Numbered from the stretch's first letter, positions 7,051 to 15,341 are shown. The stretch is 64,000 nucleotides of DNA from Lacticaseibacillus baoqingensis (GCF_003946165.1 NZ_RHOI01000007.1:54703-118702); one strand, 5' to 3'. Notes: generated by a model not told the origin, from the letters alone. Translations and numbers: made by a program.

Positions 7051-8168
7051 TGTTACTCACTGCGATCGTCGGCACGAATGCCGACTTTTCATACAACCGC
7101 TTATTACTTCAATATATGCAAAAGCACTTTAAGGGACTGGCCGCAATTCGCATCTTAGAAATCTCACAATTACCGGCGTTTAGTGAAGACACGCCGGCAG
7201 ATATGGCGGTGTGGCGGTTCAAAAAAGCGATCCAGTTATCAGATGGGGTGATTTTTTCCACCCCAGAATATGATCACTCGATCCCAGCAGCGCTTAAAAG
7301 CGCGATCGAATGGTTGTCTTACCGCTCAGATGTCTTAAAGCACAAGCCGGCCATGGTCGTGGGCACCAGTTATGGGCCGCAAGCGTCTTCACGGGCGCAA
7401 GAACACTTGCGGCAGATCTTGGCTTCACCAGATTGTGACGCTTATACGCTTTCAGGCAATGAGATCTTGATCGGCAATGCCGCGAAAGTTTTTGTCGATG
7501 GCAATGTCACTGATCGGCAGGTCCAAACGGAACTAGAAGCGTATTTTGGCAATTTTGTAAAATTTGTGGATTCAATTGCAGAGGGGGAAGACGGCATGTC
7601 GATGCACCAACCATATTTAGATGACGCGTATATCACATTTCCAACTGGGCGCTTGAGCTTTCGGGAAGTGCAACAGATCTTTAGTACCATTCCATTTGAA
7701 ATCGACTTGATTGATCATAATGACAAATTCTCGTGGTTTTCTAACAAACCTGATCGCGAGCATGTCCGCTCGGTGCGCGAAATCGGTGAAACGGTGGCGG
7801 AATGTCACCCGCCAAAGGCTTTGCCGATCGTGATGAAGATCATCGATTCTTTCAAAGACGGCAGCCAAGATTCAGTCAGCCGGCCGCTGATCATGCATGG
7901 GCACCGGGTCTTGATCCAATATTTTGCCTTGCGGGATGTCGATGGGGCCTATTTAGGCACGATCGAATTTACCGGCAGCGTGGAGCATATTTTGAACTTC
8001 TACGAACAAGGTGCTTGGTCAGATGCTGCCAGCGGCGCGTCGCAAACAGACAGCACCAGCGGCGCATCTGCTCATGATGCGCCAGCCGCAGAGGCACCAG
8101 CAGATGCGACGCCTAAAGCCGCTACGGATACGGATAGTGATGCCACCAGCGGTGCGTCACAACATTAA
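7050..8168 (+). CDS. FMN reductase-PAS fusion with a C-terminal tail of three putative flavinylation motifs
   Basis: A 372-residue protein that starts inside the previous stop codon (TAATG) with GAAGGGGG upstream. Residues ~1-185 are an NAD(P)H-dependent FMN reductase domain (VGTNADFSYNRLLL, TPEYDHSIPAALKSAIEWLS). Residues ~190-318 resemble the PAS domain of DUF438 proteins (FPTGRLSFREVQQIF, DLIDHNDKFSWFSN, ECHPPKALPIVMKIIDSFK, IQYFALRDVDGAYLG). Residues ~322-372 are a tail without hydrophobic or aromatic residues until the end. It contains DAASGAS (325-331), DSTSGAS (334-340) and DATSGAS (364-370), matching the D-x-x-S/T-G-A-S/T acceptor motif of ApbE transferases. There is no signal peptide. 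I infer a cytosolic oxidoreductase carrying covalent FMN on Ser331, Ser340 and Ser370, modified by the ApbE encoded next. The electron acceptor and the PAS ligand are unknown. Confidence 0.85.
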   Translation: MLLTAIVGTNADFSYNRLLLQYMQKHFKGLAAIRILEISQLPAFSEDTPADMAVWRFKKAIQLSDGVIFSTPEYDHSIPAALKSAIEWLSYRSDVLKHKPAMVVGTSYGPQASSRAQEHLRQILASPDCDAYTLSGNEILIGNAAKVFVDGNVTDRQVQTELEAYFGNFVKFVDSIAEGEDGMSMHQPYLDDAYITFPTGRLSFREVQQIFSTIPFEIDLIDHNDKFSWFSNKPDREHVRSVREIGETVAECHPPKALPIVMKIIDSFKDGSQDSVSRPLIMHGHRVLIQYFALRDVDGAYLGTIEFTGSVEHILNFYEQGAWSDAASGASQTDSTSGASAHDAPAAEAPADATPKAATDTDSDATSGASQH

Positions 8169-8182
8169 TGATGAGGCAAACC

Positions 8183-9097
8183 ATGAAGCAAACAAAAGTT
8201 GGCCACGGCTTAGGCACAACGATCACCTTGACCGCATATGGCGAAATGACGGCTGCAGCATTAGATGCGGCCTTTGCGTTGATCGCAGAATATGAAGACC
8301 GCTTGACCGTCAATCGCCAGGTGTCTGAGGTGATGGCGATCAACCATGCCGCTGGTCAACACCCGGTGGCGGTGTCGCACGCCACGTTCCAATTGGTGCA
8401 GCGCGCGGTTTTAGCCAGCCGGGAAAATTTTGGCTTCAACGCCTTGATCGGGCCTTTAGTTAAACTTTGGGCGATTGGTTTTGCCGATGCGCATGTCCCA
8501 GCAGATCAAGCCATCGCGGCGCGCCAAAAACTGATCGACCCCATGCAAGTGCAATTGGATGCAGCGGCGCAAACGGTATTTTTATTGCAGCCAGGCATGG
8601 AATTAGACTTAGGCGGCATCGCCAAAGGCGAAATCGCCGATCGCGTGGCTGATTTGTGGCGAGCTTATGGGGTGGCCAGCGGGATCATTGATCTTGGCGG
8701 CAATTTAGTGTTTGTCGGCACCTCGCCGCATCGTTTAGACGGCCAATGGGTGATTGGGGTGCAAGACCCGCAACGCCCGCGCCATGAAGAAGTCGGGCGG
8801 GTCATTTTGCCGGCTTGTACGGCGGTGACCAGCGGGATCTATGAACGCTTTTTGATCGTGGATGGACAGCAATACCATCACCTGTTAGATTCGCGCACCG
8901 GCAAGCCGCTGCAGACGAAGCTTTCTGGGGTAACGGTTTTTGCTGAGCAATCAGTGGTGGCTGAAACTGAGGCCAAGCGGCTGTTTTTTGCTGGACAACC
9001 CATCGCTGGCTGGACCAAAACGCCTGGGATCTTTGGGGCGGTGTTCGTGTATCAAGACGGCCATGTCCAAGCCGACGGCGTCAACTTACAACAATAA
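8183..9097 (+). CDS. apbE: FAD:protein FMN transferase (ApbE family), no signal peptide
   Basis: ApbE enzymes split FAD and attach FMN to Ser/Thr of a D-x-x-S/T-G-A-S/T motif through a phosphoester bond, with Mg. Visible motifs are MELDLGGIAKGEIADRVADL, GIIDLGGNLVFVG, TSGIYERF and HHLLDSRTGKPL, all matching conserved ApbE blocks. At about 304 residues it is a normal length. It has neither lipobox nor signal peptide, unlike export-associated ApbE proteins, so it should act in the cytosol. Its plausible substrate is the upstream reductase-PAS protein, the only neighbour with the motif. Alternative starts are ATG 8168 (overlapping the previous stop) and 8171; ATG 8183 has GAGG 6 nt upstream. Confidence 0.93.
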   Translation: MKQTKVGHGLGTTITLTAYGEMTAAALDAAFALIAEYEDRLTVNRQVSEVMAINHAAGQHPVAVSHATFQLVQRAVLASRENFGFNALIGPLVKLWAIGFADAHVPADQAIAARQKLIDPMQVQLDAAAQTVFLLQPGMELDLGGIAKGEIADRVADLWRAYGVASGIIDLGGNLVFVGTSPHRLDGQWVIGVQDPQRPRHEEVGRVILPACTAVTSGIYERFLIVDGQQYHHLLDSRTGKPLQTKLSGVTVFAEQSVVAETEAKRLFFAGQPIAGWTKTPGIFGAVFVYQDGHVQADGVNLQQ

Positions 9098-9105
9098 GGA
9101 TCATG

Positions 9106-9148
9106 GCTTTGCCGCAGTCGCTGACTCATGCGCCGGCAAAGCTATTTT
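9106..9148 (+). terminator. Weak terminator after apbE
   Basis: The arms GCTTTGCCG and CGGCAAAGC are separated by a 19-nt loop and followed by TATTTTA. Confidence 0.5.
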
Positions 9149-9180
9149 AATAGGCGCAGGTTAAGAATTGGTTATAGGAT

Positions 9181-9209
9181 TTCCCAGTATCTCAAGGATA
9201 GCGTATAAT
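9181..9209 (+). promoter_or_regulatory. Promoter of the upper mevalonate operon
   Basis: TTCCCA, a 17-nt spacer and TATAAT (9204-9209). The early RNA carries a small hairpin (TGCAGA / TCTGCA, 9213-9231). The ATG at 9208 overlaps the -10 box and is not a start. Confidence 0.6.
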
Positions 9210-9267
9210 GATTGCAGACAATTTATCTGCAGCTGTGACTAATACAATAGATAATCTGGGGGTTAAT

Positions 9268-10449
9268 ATGGAAGAGATCGTGATCGTCAGCGCCCAACGA
9301 ACACCAATGGGAAAATTTGGCGGCGCTTTGAGCAGCGTCAATGCCGTGGCTTTAGGGCAGCATGCGGCTCAAGCGGCGATTCAAGCCGCCGGCATTGCCC
9401 CAGAACAAATCGATCAAGCCATTTTTGGCAATGTGCTGCAAGCCAATTCCGGGCAAAATGTGGCGCGGCAAATTGCCTTAGGCGTCGGCATGCGGCCGGA
9501 AAGCACCGCCATGACGATCAATGAGGTCTGCGGCAGCGGCTTGAAAGCCGTGCGGCTGGGCCAAAGCGCCATCGCCATGGGGGATGCTGACATCGTCTTA
9601 GTCGGCGGCACGGAAAACATGAGCCAGGCGCCGTTTTATGCCCCTAACATGCGCTTTGGCAAAAAATTAGGCGATGTGGCGTTTGTGGATGGCATGATGC
9701 GCGACGGCTTAGCGGATGCGTTTACCAACGAACCGATGGGCATTACCGCCGAAAATGTTGCGACTGAATATCAAGTGTCGCGCCAAGACCAAGATGCCTT
9801 TGCCTTGGCCTCGCATCAAAAAGCAGTTGCGGCGATGCAGCGCGGGGATTTTGACGCTGAAATCGCGCCATTGACGGTGCAATCGCGCCGCGGTCAAGTG
9901 GTGGTGCGCCATGACGAAGGCCCGCGGGCAGATACCAGTGCGGAAAAGCTCGCCCATTTGCGGCCGTCTTTTCAAGCTAATGGCACGGTGACCGCAGGCA
10001 ATGCCAGTGGGATCAACGATGGGGCGGCGGCTATGATCTTAATGTCGCGCAGCAAAGCACAAGCGCTTGGTGTTGATTGGCTGGCCAAGATCGCCGGGTT
10101 TGCAGAAGGCGGCATCGCCCCGCGGATCATGGGGTATGCCCCCAAGGCGGTGGTCGAACGATTGCTGCAAAAAACGCAGACGCCGCTAGCGGCGATCGAT
10201 ATTTTTGAACTCAATGAAGCCTTTGCGGCGCAAAGTGTCGCCGTGATCCGCGATTTGCACCTGGATTCAGCCAAAGTCAATCCTTTAGGCGGGGCGATCG
10301 CGCTAGGGCATCCCCTGGGCGCTTCTGGGGCGCGCTTGTTGGTCACCTTAGTGCATCAACTCAAACACCATCAACAACGTATCGGTGTCGCGGCGTTATG
10401 CATTGGCGGCGGCATGAGCGTGGCAATGCAAGTGGAGGCTAGGGGATGA
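9268..10449 (+). CDS. Acetyl-CoA C-acetyltransferase (thiolase)
   Basis: Condenses two acetyl-CoA to acetoacetyl-CoA, the entry step of the mevalonate pathway. It has 393 residues, typical for biosynthetic thiolases. The nucleophilic cysteine is in NEVCGSGLKAV (about residue 90), with GGTENMSQAP, the catalytic loop NEAFA, GGAIALGHPLGASGAR with the catalytic His, and the second active Cys in ALCIGGGMS. Start ATG 9268 has CTGGGGGT 6 nt upstream. It overlaps the next gene by 4 nt (ATGA), so translation is probably coupled. Family members can also work in fatty-acid breakdown, but the neighbours settle the role here. Confidence 0.95.
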   Translation: MEEIVIVSAQRTPMGKFGGALSSVNAVALGQHAAQAAIQAAGIAPEQIDQAIFGNVLQANSGQNVARQIALGVGMRPESTAMTINEVCGSGLKAVRLGQSAIAMGDADIVLVGGTENMSQAPFYAPNMRFGKKLGDVAFVDGMMRDGLADAFTNEPMGITAENVATEYQVSRQDQDAFALASHQKAVAAMQRGDFDAEIAPLTVQSRRGQVVVRHDEGPRADTSAEKLAHLRPSFQANGTVTAGNASGINDGAAAMILMSRSKAQALGVDWLAKIAGFAEGGIAPRIMGYAPKAVVERLLQKTQTPLAAIDIFELNEAFAAQSVAVIRDLHLDSAKVNPLGGAIALGHPLGASGARLLVTLVHQLKHHQQRIGVAALCIGGGMSVAMQVEARG

Positions 10450-11687
10450 AATTTTATCAACTTGATGCTGCAACCCGCCGCAAGCGCCTAACAGCAGAAG
10501 GGTATTTAACGCCTGAAGAAGCGGCTGCTTGGGCACAACCCGCTTTACCCAGCAGTGTCGCTGAAGCCTTAAGCGAAAATATCATCGGCGAATTCGCCTT
10601 GCCCTTAGGCATTGCCCGCGATCTCGTGGTCAACGGCAAATTGTATCAAGTGCCGATGGCTACTGAAGAACCGTCAGTGGTAGCCGCGGCGTCTAATGGA
10701 GCGCGCTTGGCTGGGCTCAATGGCGGGGTCAAAGCGACCACTGAAGCGCATTTGGTAACTGGCGAAATCGTTTTTGCCGATTTGGCCGCACCAGCTCAAG
10801 CCCAAGCATTGATCGCTAAGCGCCAAGGGGAATTGTTGACCCAAGCCCAAGCGGCGCATCCTTCGATCGTCCAGCGCGGCGGCGGGGTCAAAGCCATCAC
10901 CACGACGATCATCGGGCGGTTTTTGAAAATCGCGGTGGTGATCGATACCCAAGCCGCCATGGGGGCCAACATCGTCAACACGATTTGTGAGCATTTAGCC
11001 GCGGTGTTGCAAACCTGGCTGCAACAGCCGGCATTAGTGGCGATCTTAAGCAATGCCAGCAAGCAATTGACCACGGCGACGGTGCATTTGACCCCGGCCA
11101 GCTTGGCCACCAAAACGATCAGCGGCGAACAAATCGCGGCGCGGATCGTGTTGTTAAGCGAGTTGGCCCAAGTCGATGGTGATCGGGCCGTTACGCATAA
11201 TAAGGGGATCTTAAACGGAATCGTTGCGGCGGTGTTAGCCAGCGGCAATGATACCCGCGCCGTGGCGGCCAGCATTGGCGCATATGCGGCCCAAAGCGGG
11301 CAGTATCAGCCGTTAAGCACTTGGAAAATGGTCCAAGGGCAGTTAGTTGGCGAGTTGACGCTGCCGCTGACTGTTGGGGTGGTCGGCGGGGCGATTTCCG
11401 CTTTGCCGCGCGCTCAAGCGGTGAAGCAATTAGGCCACTATACCTCAGTGGCGGTATTGCAAACGGTTTTGGCAAGTTTAGGCTTGGTGCAAAACCTGGC
11501 GGCGCTGAGGGCCTTGGCGGGCCCTGGGATCCAAGCGGGGCACATGGCGCTGCAAGCCAATGCCTTAGCGATGGCTGCTGGGGCAAAAGGCGCTGAAATC
11601 GCCGCTGTCGCAACCGCTTTGCAAACGAGGCGCAAGGATCTGGCCACGGCGCAAGCCATATTGGCAGAGATTAGAAAAAAAGGGTGA
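10446..11687 (+). CDS. mvaA: Hydroxymethylglutaryl-CoA reductase, class II
   Basis: Reduces HMG-CoA to mevalonate with NAD(P)H. It has 413 residues and is a soluble bacterial class II enzyme without the membrane domain of class I. Catalytic residues are visible: Glu in MATEEPSVVAAAS, Lys in THNKGILNG, Asp in VIDTQAAMGANIVNT, and the C-terminal His in GPGIQAGHMAL. It overlaps the thiolase stop by 4 nt and abuts mvaS, forming the order thiolase-mvaA-mvaS. Some lactic acid bacteria fuse thiolase and HMG-CoA reductase in one protein (mvaE of Enterococcus); here they are separate but translationally overlapped. Confidence 0.96.
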   Translation: MKFYQLDAATRRKRLTAEGYLTPEEAAAWAQPALPSSVAEALSENIIGEFALPLGIARDLVVNGKLYQVPMATEEPSVVAAASNGARLAGLNGGVKATTEAHLVTGEIVFADLAAPAQAQALIAKRQGELLTQAQAAHPSIVQRGGGVKAITTTIIGRFLKIAVVIDTQAAMGANIVNTICEHLAAVLQTWLQQPALVAILSNASKQLTTATVHLTPASLATKTISGEQIAARIVLLSELAQVDGDRAVTHNKGILNGIVAAVLASGNDTRAVAASIGAYAAQSGQYQPLSTWKMVQGQLVGELTLPLTVGVVGGAISALPRAQAVKQLGHYTSVAVLQTVLASLGLVQNLAALRALAGPGIQAGHMALQANALAMAAGAKGAEIAAVATALQTRRKDLATAQAILAEIRKKG

Positions 11688-12857
11688 ATGCACGTGAAAA
11701 TTGGAATAGATCAAATCGGTTTGGCCACGCCAGCTTTTTATCTTGACTTAGTCGAGTTGGCAAAAGCGCGTGGGGATGATCCAGATAAGTACACCATCGG
11801 CATTGGTCAAGATGAACAAGCCGTAGCGCCAAGCAGCCAAGATGTGGTCACTTTAGGGGCCAGTGCGGCAGATTTTTTAAGTCAAGCAGATCGCGACGAA
11901 CTTGGGTTGATCGTGGTCGGCACCGAAACCGGCGTTGACGCCTCTAAAGCCAGTGCGTTATACATTCATGCGCTGTTGGGGTTGAATCCGTGGTGTCGGG
12001 CGATCGAAATCAAAGAAGCTTGTTACGGCGGGACGGCCGCGTTGATGATGGCACGTGATTATGTGGCGGCGCACCCGACGAAAAAAGCCTTGGTGATCGC
12101 TGCTGATATTGCCCGTTACGGCTTGAACAGCGGTGGGGAAGTGACGCAAGGTGCTGGCGCCATTGCCATGTTGATCACCGCACAGCCGCGGCTATTAGCC
12201 ATCCATGATGATGCTGTGGTTAAAAGCGGCTCGATCATGGACTTTTGGCGGCCGGTGTATACCGACTTGGCGATCGCCAAAGGCAAATATTCAACGGAAC
12301 AGTATCTCGCTTTTTTCCAAGCCACATGGCAGCGTTATAGTGCCGAAACTGGGCATGGCGTGGGAGATTTTGAGGCGCTGTGCTTTCACTTGCCTTACAC
12401 CAAAATGGGGCTCAAAGCCTTGAAGACGGTGCTGCCGGAAGTCGATGAGCCTAAGCAAGCCGCCTTGATGGCGAATTTTGAAGCGAGTTGCCGATACAGT
12501 CGGCGCATTGGCAATATTTATACCGGGTCGTTATATTTAGGGTTGTTATCGCTGTTAGAATCAAATCCACACTTGCAAGCCGGCGCTTTGATCGGATTGT
12601 TTTCATACGGTTCTGGGGCAGTTGGTGAGTTTTTCAGTGCTGAAGTGCAGCCGGAATTTAACGAGCAGCTGCATCCGGCCGCTCATCAGCAACGCTTAAC
12701 GTCGCGGCGGCGCTTGAGTGTGGCAGAATATGAAGCAGTGTTTGCAGACAAAGTGCCTTATGCCGCAGCTGATTATCATGCCGATCCGGCCTATTTCGCC
12801 GGGTCATTCGTGCTCACAGATGTGATCGGCCAACAGCGGCAGTATCGCCGCTTGTAA
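11688..12857 (+). CDS. mvaS: Hydroxymethylglutaryl-CoA synthase
   Basis: Condenses acetyl-CoA with acetoacetyl-CoA to HMG-CoA. It has about 389 residues, normal for bacterial enzymes. The acyl-accepting cysteine is in EIKEACYGGTAALMMARD (about residue 111), the general base Glu is near residue 79 (VVGTETGVDAS), and the His region is FEALCFHLPYTKMGLKAL. It starts directly after the mvaA stop. ATG 11688 has little room for a ribosome site; GTG 11694, with AAGGG 9 nt upstream and giving MKIGIDQIG, may be the real start. A large bidirectional hairpin ends the operon. Mevalonate made here needs MvaK1, MvaK2 and MvaD; only mvaK2 is in this window. Confidence 0.96.
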   Translation: MHVKIGIDQIGLATPAFYLDLVELAKARGDDPDKYTIGIGQDEQAVAPSSQDVVTLGASAADFLSQADRDELGLIVVGTETGVDASKASALYIHALLGLNPWCRAIEIKEACYGGTAALMMARDYVAAHPTKKALVIAADIARYGLNSGGEVTQGAGAIAMLITAQPRLLAIHDDAVVKSGSIMDFWRPVYTDLAIAKGKYSTEQYLAFFQATWQRYSAETGHGVGDFEALCFHLPYTKMGLKALKTVLPEVDEPKQAALMANFEASCRYSRRIGNIYTGSLYLGLLSLLESNPHLQAGALIGLFSYGSGAVGEFFSAEVQPEFNEQLHPAAHQQRLTSRRRLSVAEYEAVFADKVPYAAADYHADPAYFAGSFVLTDVIGQQRQYRRL

Positions 12858-12907
12858 GCCGCCAAAAAAAGGGCCTAAAGCAGCCAGTCGGCACCGGCTG
12901 GCGACAC

Positions 12908-12961
12908 AAAAGCGCCTTGAAGCCGCGATTTGAAATCGAATCGCGGCTTCAAGGCGCTTTT
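12908..12961. terminator. Bidirectional terminator between mvaS and the peroxidase gene
   Basis: A perfect 23-bp inverted repeat (12908-12930 with 12939-12961) and an 8-nt loop, with short T runs on both strands. A smaller GC hairpin (CAGCC / GGCTG, about 12884-12900) precedes it. Confidence 0.9.
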
Positions 12962-13008
12962 ATCATGGGCCAAAACCTGCTTTGTGGCGCAGCAATGAAT
13001 TTTTGCGC

Positions 13009-13476
13009 TTAAAGTAATTTTTCGATGGCCGGGATCATTTTTTCTGGATTGGTCTTAGGCGCAAAGCGTTCCACCACTTGGCCTTGGCGATCGACGAGGA
13101 ATTTGCAGAAGTTCCATTTGATCGCTTCACCCAATGCGCCTGGGGCCTCATGTTTCAAGTATTTAAACAGCGGATCGGCTGTGCTGCCGTTGACTTTGAC
13201 CATGGTGTGCATCGGGAAGGTCACCCCATAAGTGACGCGGCATGCTTCTGCGGCGGCACTGCCAGAGGCTAATTCTTGTTTGAATTGATTAGACGGGAAG
13301 CCTAAGATCATCAGGCCTTGGTCATGATACTGTTGGTACAATGCTTCAAGCTGCTCAAATTGGGGCGCAAAGCCGCACTTGGTCGCCGTGTTGACGATCA
13401 CCAGCGGTTGGCCGCGATATCGCGACAAGGCATAAGTTTCACCGTTTTCCAGCGTTGCTGTGTAATCATATAGCAT
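13009..13476 (-). CDS. Glutathione peroxidase-family thiol peroxidase
   Basis: A 155-residue member of the Gpx/BsaA family that reduces hydroperoxides; bacterial Cys forms usually use thioredoxin rather than glutathione. The peroxidatic Cys is in NTATKCGFAPQ (about residue 34), the Gln in GFPSNQF and the Trp-Asn in IKWNF. A second Cys in EACRVTYGVTFP sits where resolving cysteines occur in thioredoxin-dependent members. The start is ATG 13476 with AAAGGTGG 7 nt upstream; the in-frame TTG one codon earlier is less likely. It is a single gene that faces mvaS across a shared terminator. Confidence 0.93.
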   Translation of the reverse strand: MLYDYTATLENGETYALSRYRGQPLVIVNTATKCGFAPQFEQLEALYQQYHDQGLMILGFPSNQFKQELASGSAAAEACRVTYGVTFPMHTMVKVNGSTADPLFKYLKHEAPGALGEAIKWNFCKFLVDRQGQVVERFAPKTNPEKMIPAIEKLL

Positions 13477-13558
13477 CAAAACACCACCTTTAAGGTCAGT
13501 ATACCGCGAATGATTCGATCGTGCACAATGTATTGATCAAAATATTGCTGAATCGCGC

Positions 13559-13597
13559 AAAAAAACTCGCCGCTGCGGTCATAGCCGCAGCGGCGAG
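13559..13597 (-). terminator. Terminator after the flavodoxin gene
   Basis: A perfect 13-bp stem (13566-13578 with 13585-13597), a 6-nt loop and a run of T on the minus strand. Confidence 0.95.
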
Positions 13598-13607
13598 CGG
13601 GTTGGTT

Positions 13608-14066
13608 TTACAAGCTGGCTTGTTTATCCACCAAGGCTTTGGTGAACGCTTCAAGCGCTTTGATATCATCATCTTCTGGGGCTAAGTCGATCTTGACATT
13701 TTCAGCGCCTTTAGTCGCGCCGGTTTTGTCAAAGGCTTTGGCGAAGTCATCTACGCTGGTGCAAAAATCGTCGTAGAAGCGATCCCCAGAACCGCAACAG
13801 CCGTAAACTTTGCCTTTCAAGTCAAGTTCTTCAAGGTCTTCATAAAAGTCGACCGCTTCATCAGGCAAAACCCCGTCGCCAACATCTGAGTAAGTGTAGG
13901 TGGCAACGACACAAATATCGACGTCTTCAAAATCTTCTGCATCCGCTTGGGAAACTTCGGTGGTTTCGACGCTGACGCCATATTTTTCAAATTCTTCTTC
14001 AACGATCCCTGCGATCTCTTCGTTGTTGCCAGTCATACTGGCGTATACGATTGCTGCTTTGGTCAT
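13608..14066 (-). CDS. Flavodoxin
   Basis: A 152-residue acidic electron carrier that binds FMN without covalent attachment. The phosphate loop SMTGNNEEIA (residues 10-19), the first flavin loop ATYTYSDVGDGVLPDEAVDF and the second loop CCGSGDRFYDDFC identify a short-chain flavodoxin. The start has AGGAAGG about 8 nt upstream. Two Cys in tandem (CC at about residue 91) lie next to the flavin loop. It is monocistronic with its own promoter and terminator. The redox partner is not visible here; the FMN reductase operon 5 kb away is a possible but unproven link. Confidence 0.93.
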   Translation of the reverse strand: MTKAAIVYASMTGNNEEIAGIVEEEFEKYGVSVETTEVSQADAEDFEDVDICVVATYTYSDVGDGVLPDEAVDFYEDLEELDLKGKVYGCCGSGDRFYDDFCTSVDDFAKAFDKTGATKGAENVKIDLAPEDDDIKALEAFTKALVDKQASL

Positions 14067-14150
14067 GGCGCTCTTCCTTCCTGGATAAGGCCTTTGCGCT
14101 TAGCTTGGGCCGGATTACGGTGGCTGGGTCAATTTTTTGCCAACACCATC

Positions 14151-14179
14151 ATTGTACCCGCAATTGTAAAAGGCGGCAA
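14151..14179 (-). promoter_or_regulatory. Promoter of the flavodoxin gene
   Basis: On the minus strand: TTGCCG (14179-14174), a 17-nt spacer and TACAAT (14156-14151). The rest of this 250-nt divergent gap shows a long-range inverted repeat (GGCGGCA at 14172 and TGCCGCC at about 14223) of unknown meaning and no small gene. Confidence 0.65.
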
Positions 14180-14318
14180 TTCTTTCCCTGATGGGCTTGA
14201 AAATGTCCCAGTAAGGTTAAACTGCCGCCGCTAATCGTGAGAAGTTGCGCTTTCAAAACCAGATTATGGTACGATTATACGAAAAGCTGAGGCGCATTTT
14301 GCGCAAGGAGGATTACTT

Positions 14319-15251
14319 TTGGCAAAATACTTAGTGACCGGTGGCGCTGGATTCATCGGGTCGAATTTGGTGGATCAATTGGTTTTAGCTGATAATGAGA
14401 TTGTGGTGGTCGACGATTTGTCCATGGGGCTGGTAGCCAACTTGCCGCAATCAGATCACGTGCGGTTCATCGAGCATTCCATTACCGATCATCCGTTCAT
14501 GCAAGAGTTGTTGAAAACCGAGCGTTTCGATTACATCGTGTTGCTCGCGGCGATCGCCAGTGTCGCGGATTCAGTGGAGCGGCCATATGCGACGCATCTC
14601 GTGAACCAAGAAGCAAACCTGAATATTATTGAAACCATTCGGCAAGCGCACTTGCCGCTAAAGAAGCTGTTTTTCGCCAGTTCCGCGGCGGTTTATGGCG
14701 ATGACCCGGCGCTGCCGAAGAAAGAAGACATGGCAGTCAAGCCGTTGACTCAATATGCGGTGGATAAGTATGCAACGGAACGCGCGATCATCAATTATGC
14801 CCGCTTATATGATCTGCCTTTTGTGACGGTGCGCTTTTTCAATGTTTTTGGGCCCAAGCAAAATCCCGCTTCGCCATATAGCGGCGTGTTGTCGATCTTG
14901 TTGAATGCCTTGGCGCATGATCTGCCGTTTACGTTTTTTGGTGATGGTGGGCAAACCCGTGATTTCACCTATGTCAGCGATGTGGTGTCGGCGATCGTCG
15001 GCTTGTTGCACACGCCTGAAGCCAAAGGCGATGTGTATAACATTGCCAATGGCCAACAAACCAGCTTGCAAGCTGTCGCCGATACCTTACAAGCGATCAC
15101 GCATAAGACGCTTAACGTCACTTATCAAGCGGCGCGGGCGGGAGACATTCGCGATTCTTATGCCAATGTGGATAAGATCAATGCGTTAGGTTTTATGACC
15201 CACACGCCGTTAAAAGCAGGTTTGCAGGCGTATGTACAGTCAGTCTTATAG
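14319..15251 (+). CDS. NAD-dependent epimerase/dehydratase (UDP-sugar 4-epimerase-like)
   Basis: A 310-residue extended short-chain dehydrogenase/reductase. The NAD-binding GGAGFIGSNLVD motif is at residues 8-19, the catalytic Y-x-x-x-K is YAVDK (about 149-153) with the preceding Ser in FASSAAVYG, and the sugar-binding part includes RFFNVFGPKQNP and GDGGQTRDFTYVSDVV. It most resembles UDP-glucose/UDP-N-acetylglucosamine 4-epimerases of the GalE/WbpP type. Substrate cannot be assigned. The start is TTG with AAGGAGG 7 nt upstream. It is a single gene ended by a terminator; no polysaccharide cluster is nearby. Confidence 0.88.
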   Translation: MAKYLVTGGAGFIGSNLVDQLVLADNEIVVVDDLSMGLVANLPQSDHVRFIEHSITDHPFMQELLKTERFDYIVLLAAIASVADSVERPYATHLVNQEANLNIIETIRQAHLPLKKLFFASSAAVYGDDPALPKKEDMAVKPLTQYAVDKYATERAIINYARLYDLPFVTVRFFNVFGPKQNPASPYSGVLSILLNALAHDLPFTFFGDGGQTRDFTYVSDVVSAIVGLLHTPEAKGDVYNIANGQQTSLQAVADTLQAITHKTLNVTYQAARAGDIRDSYANVDKINALGFMTHTPLKAGLQAYVQSVL

Positions 15252-15253
15252 CC

Positions 15254-15287
15254 GAAAAGCCGCGGTTGCCGCGGCTTTTCTTGTTTG
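15254..15287 (+). terminator. Terminator after the epimerase gene
   Basis: A perfect 12-bp stem (GAAAAGCCGCGG / CCGCGGCTTTTC) with a 3-nt loop, then TTGTTTGTT. Confidence 0.85.
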
Positions 15288-15341
15288 TTGCCAGTGTGTT
15301 ACACTGGATGATACAGATTAAACAATAGGAGATGCAATGAC

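Noticed and set aside
8041..8159. S-G-A-S repeats considered as random low complexity
   Set aside because: Each is part of a full D-x-x-S-G-A-S heptad, silent codon positions vary while residues stay fixed, and an ApbE gene is adjacent; kept as a finding instead.
6987..8168. Longer version of the reductase-PAS protein starting inside the previous gene
   Set aside because: ATG 7050 overlaps the previous stop and has GAAGGGGG upstream; the 21 extra residues are out-of-frame reading of the first reductase.
10796..11613. Two long minus-strand frames opposite mvaA
   Set aside because: GC-rich coding DNA produces long antisense frames; mvaA has all catalytic residues in its own frame.
13608..14066. 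Flavodoxin considered as a member of the flavin operon
   Set aside because: It is 4.5 kb away, on the other strand, with its own promoter and terminator; only a loose functional link can be proposed.
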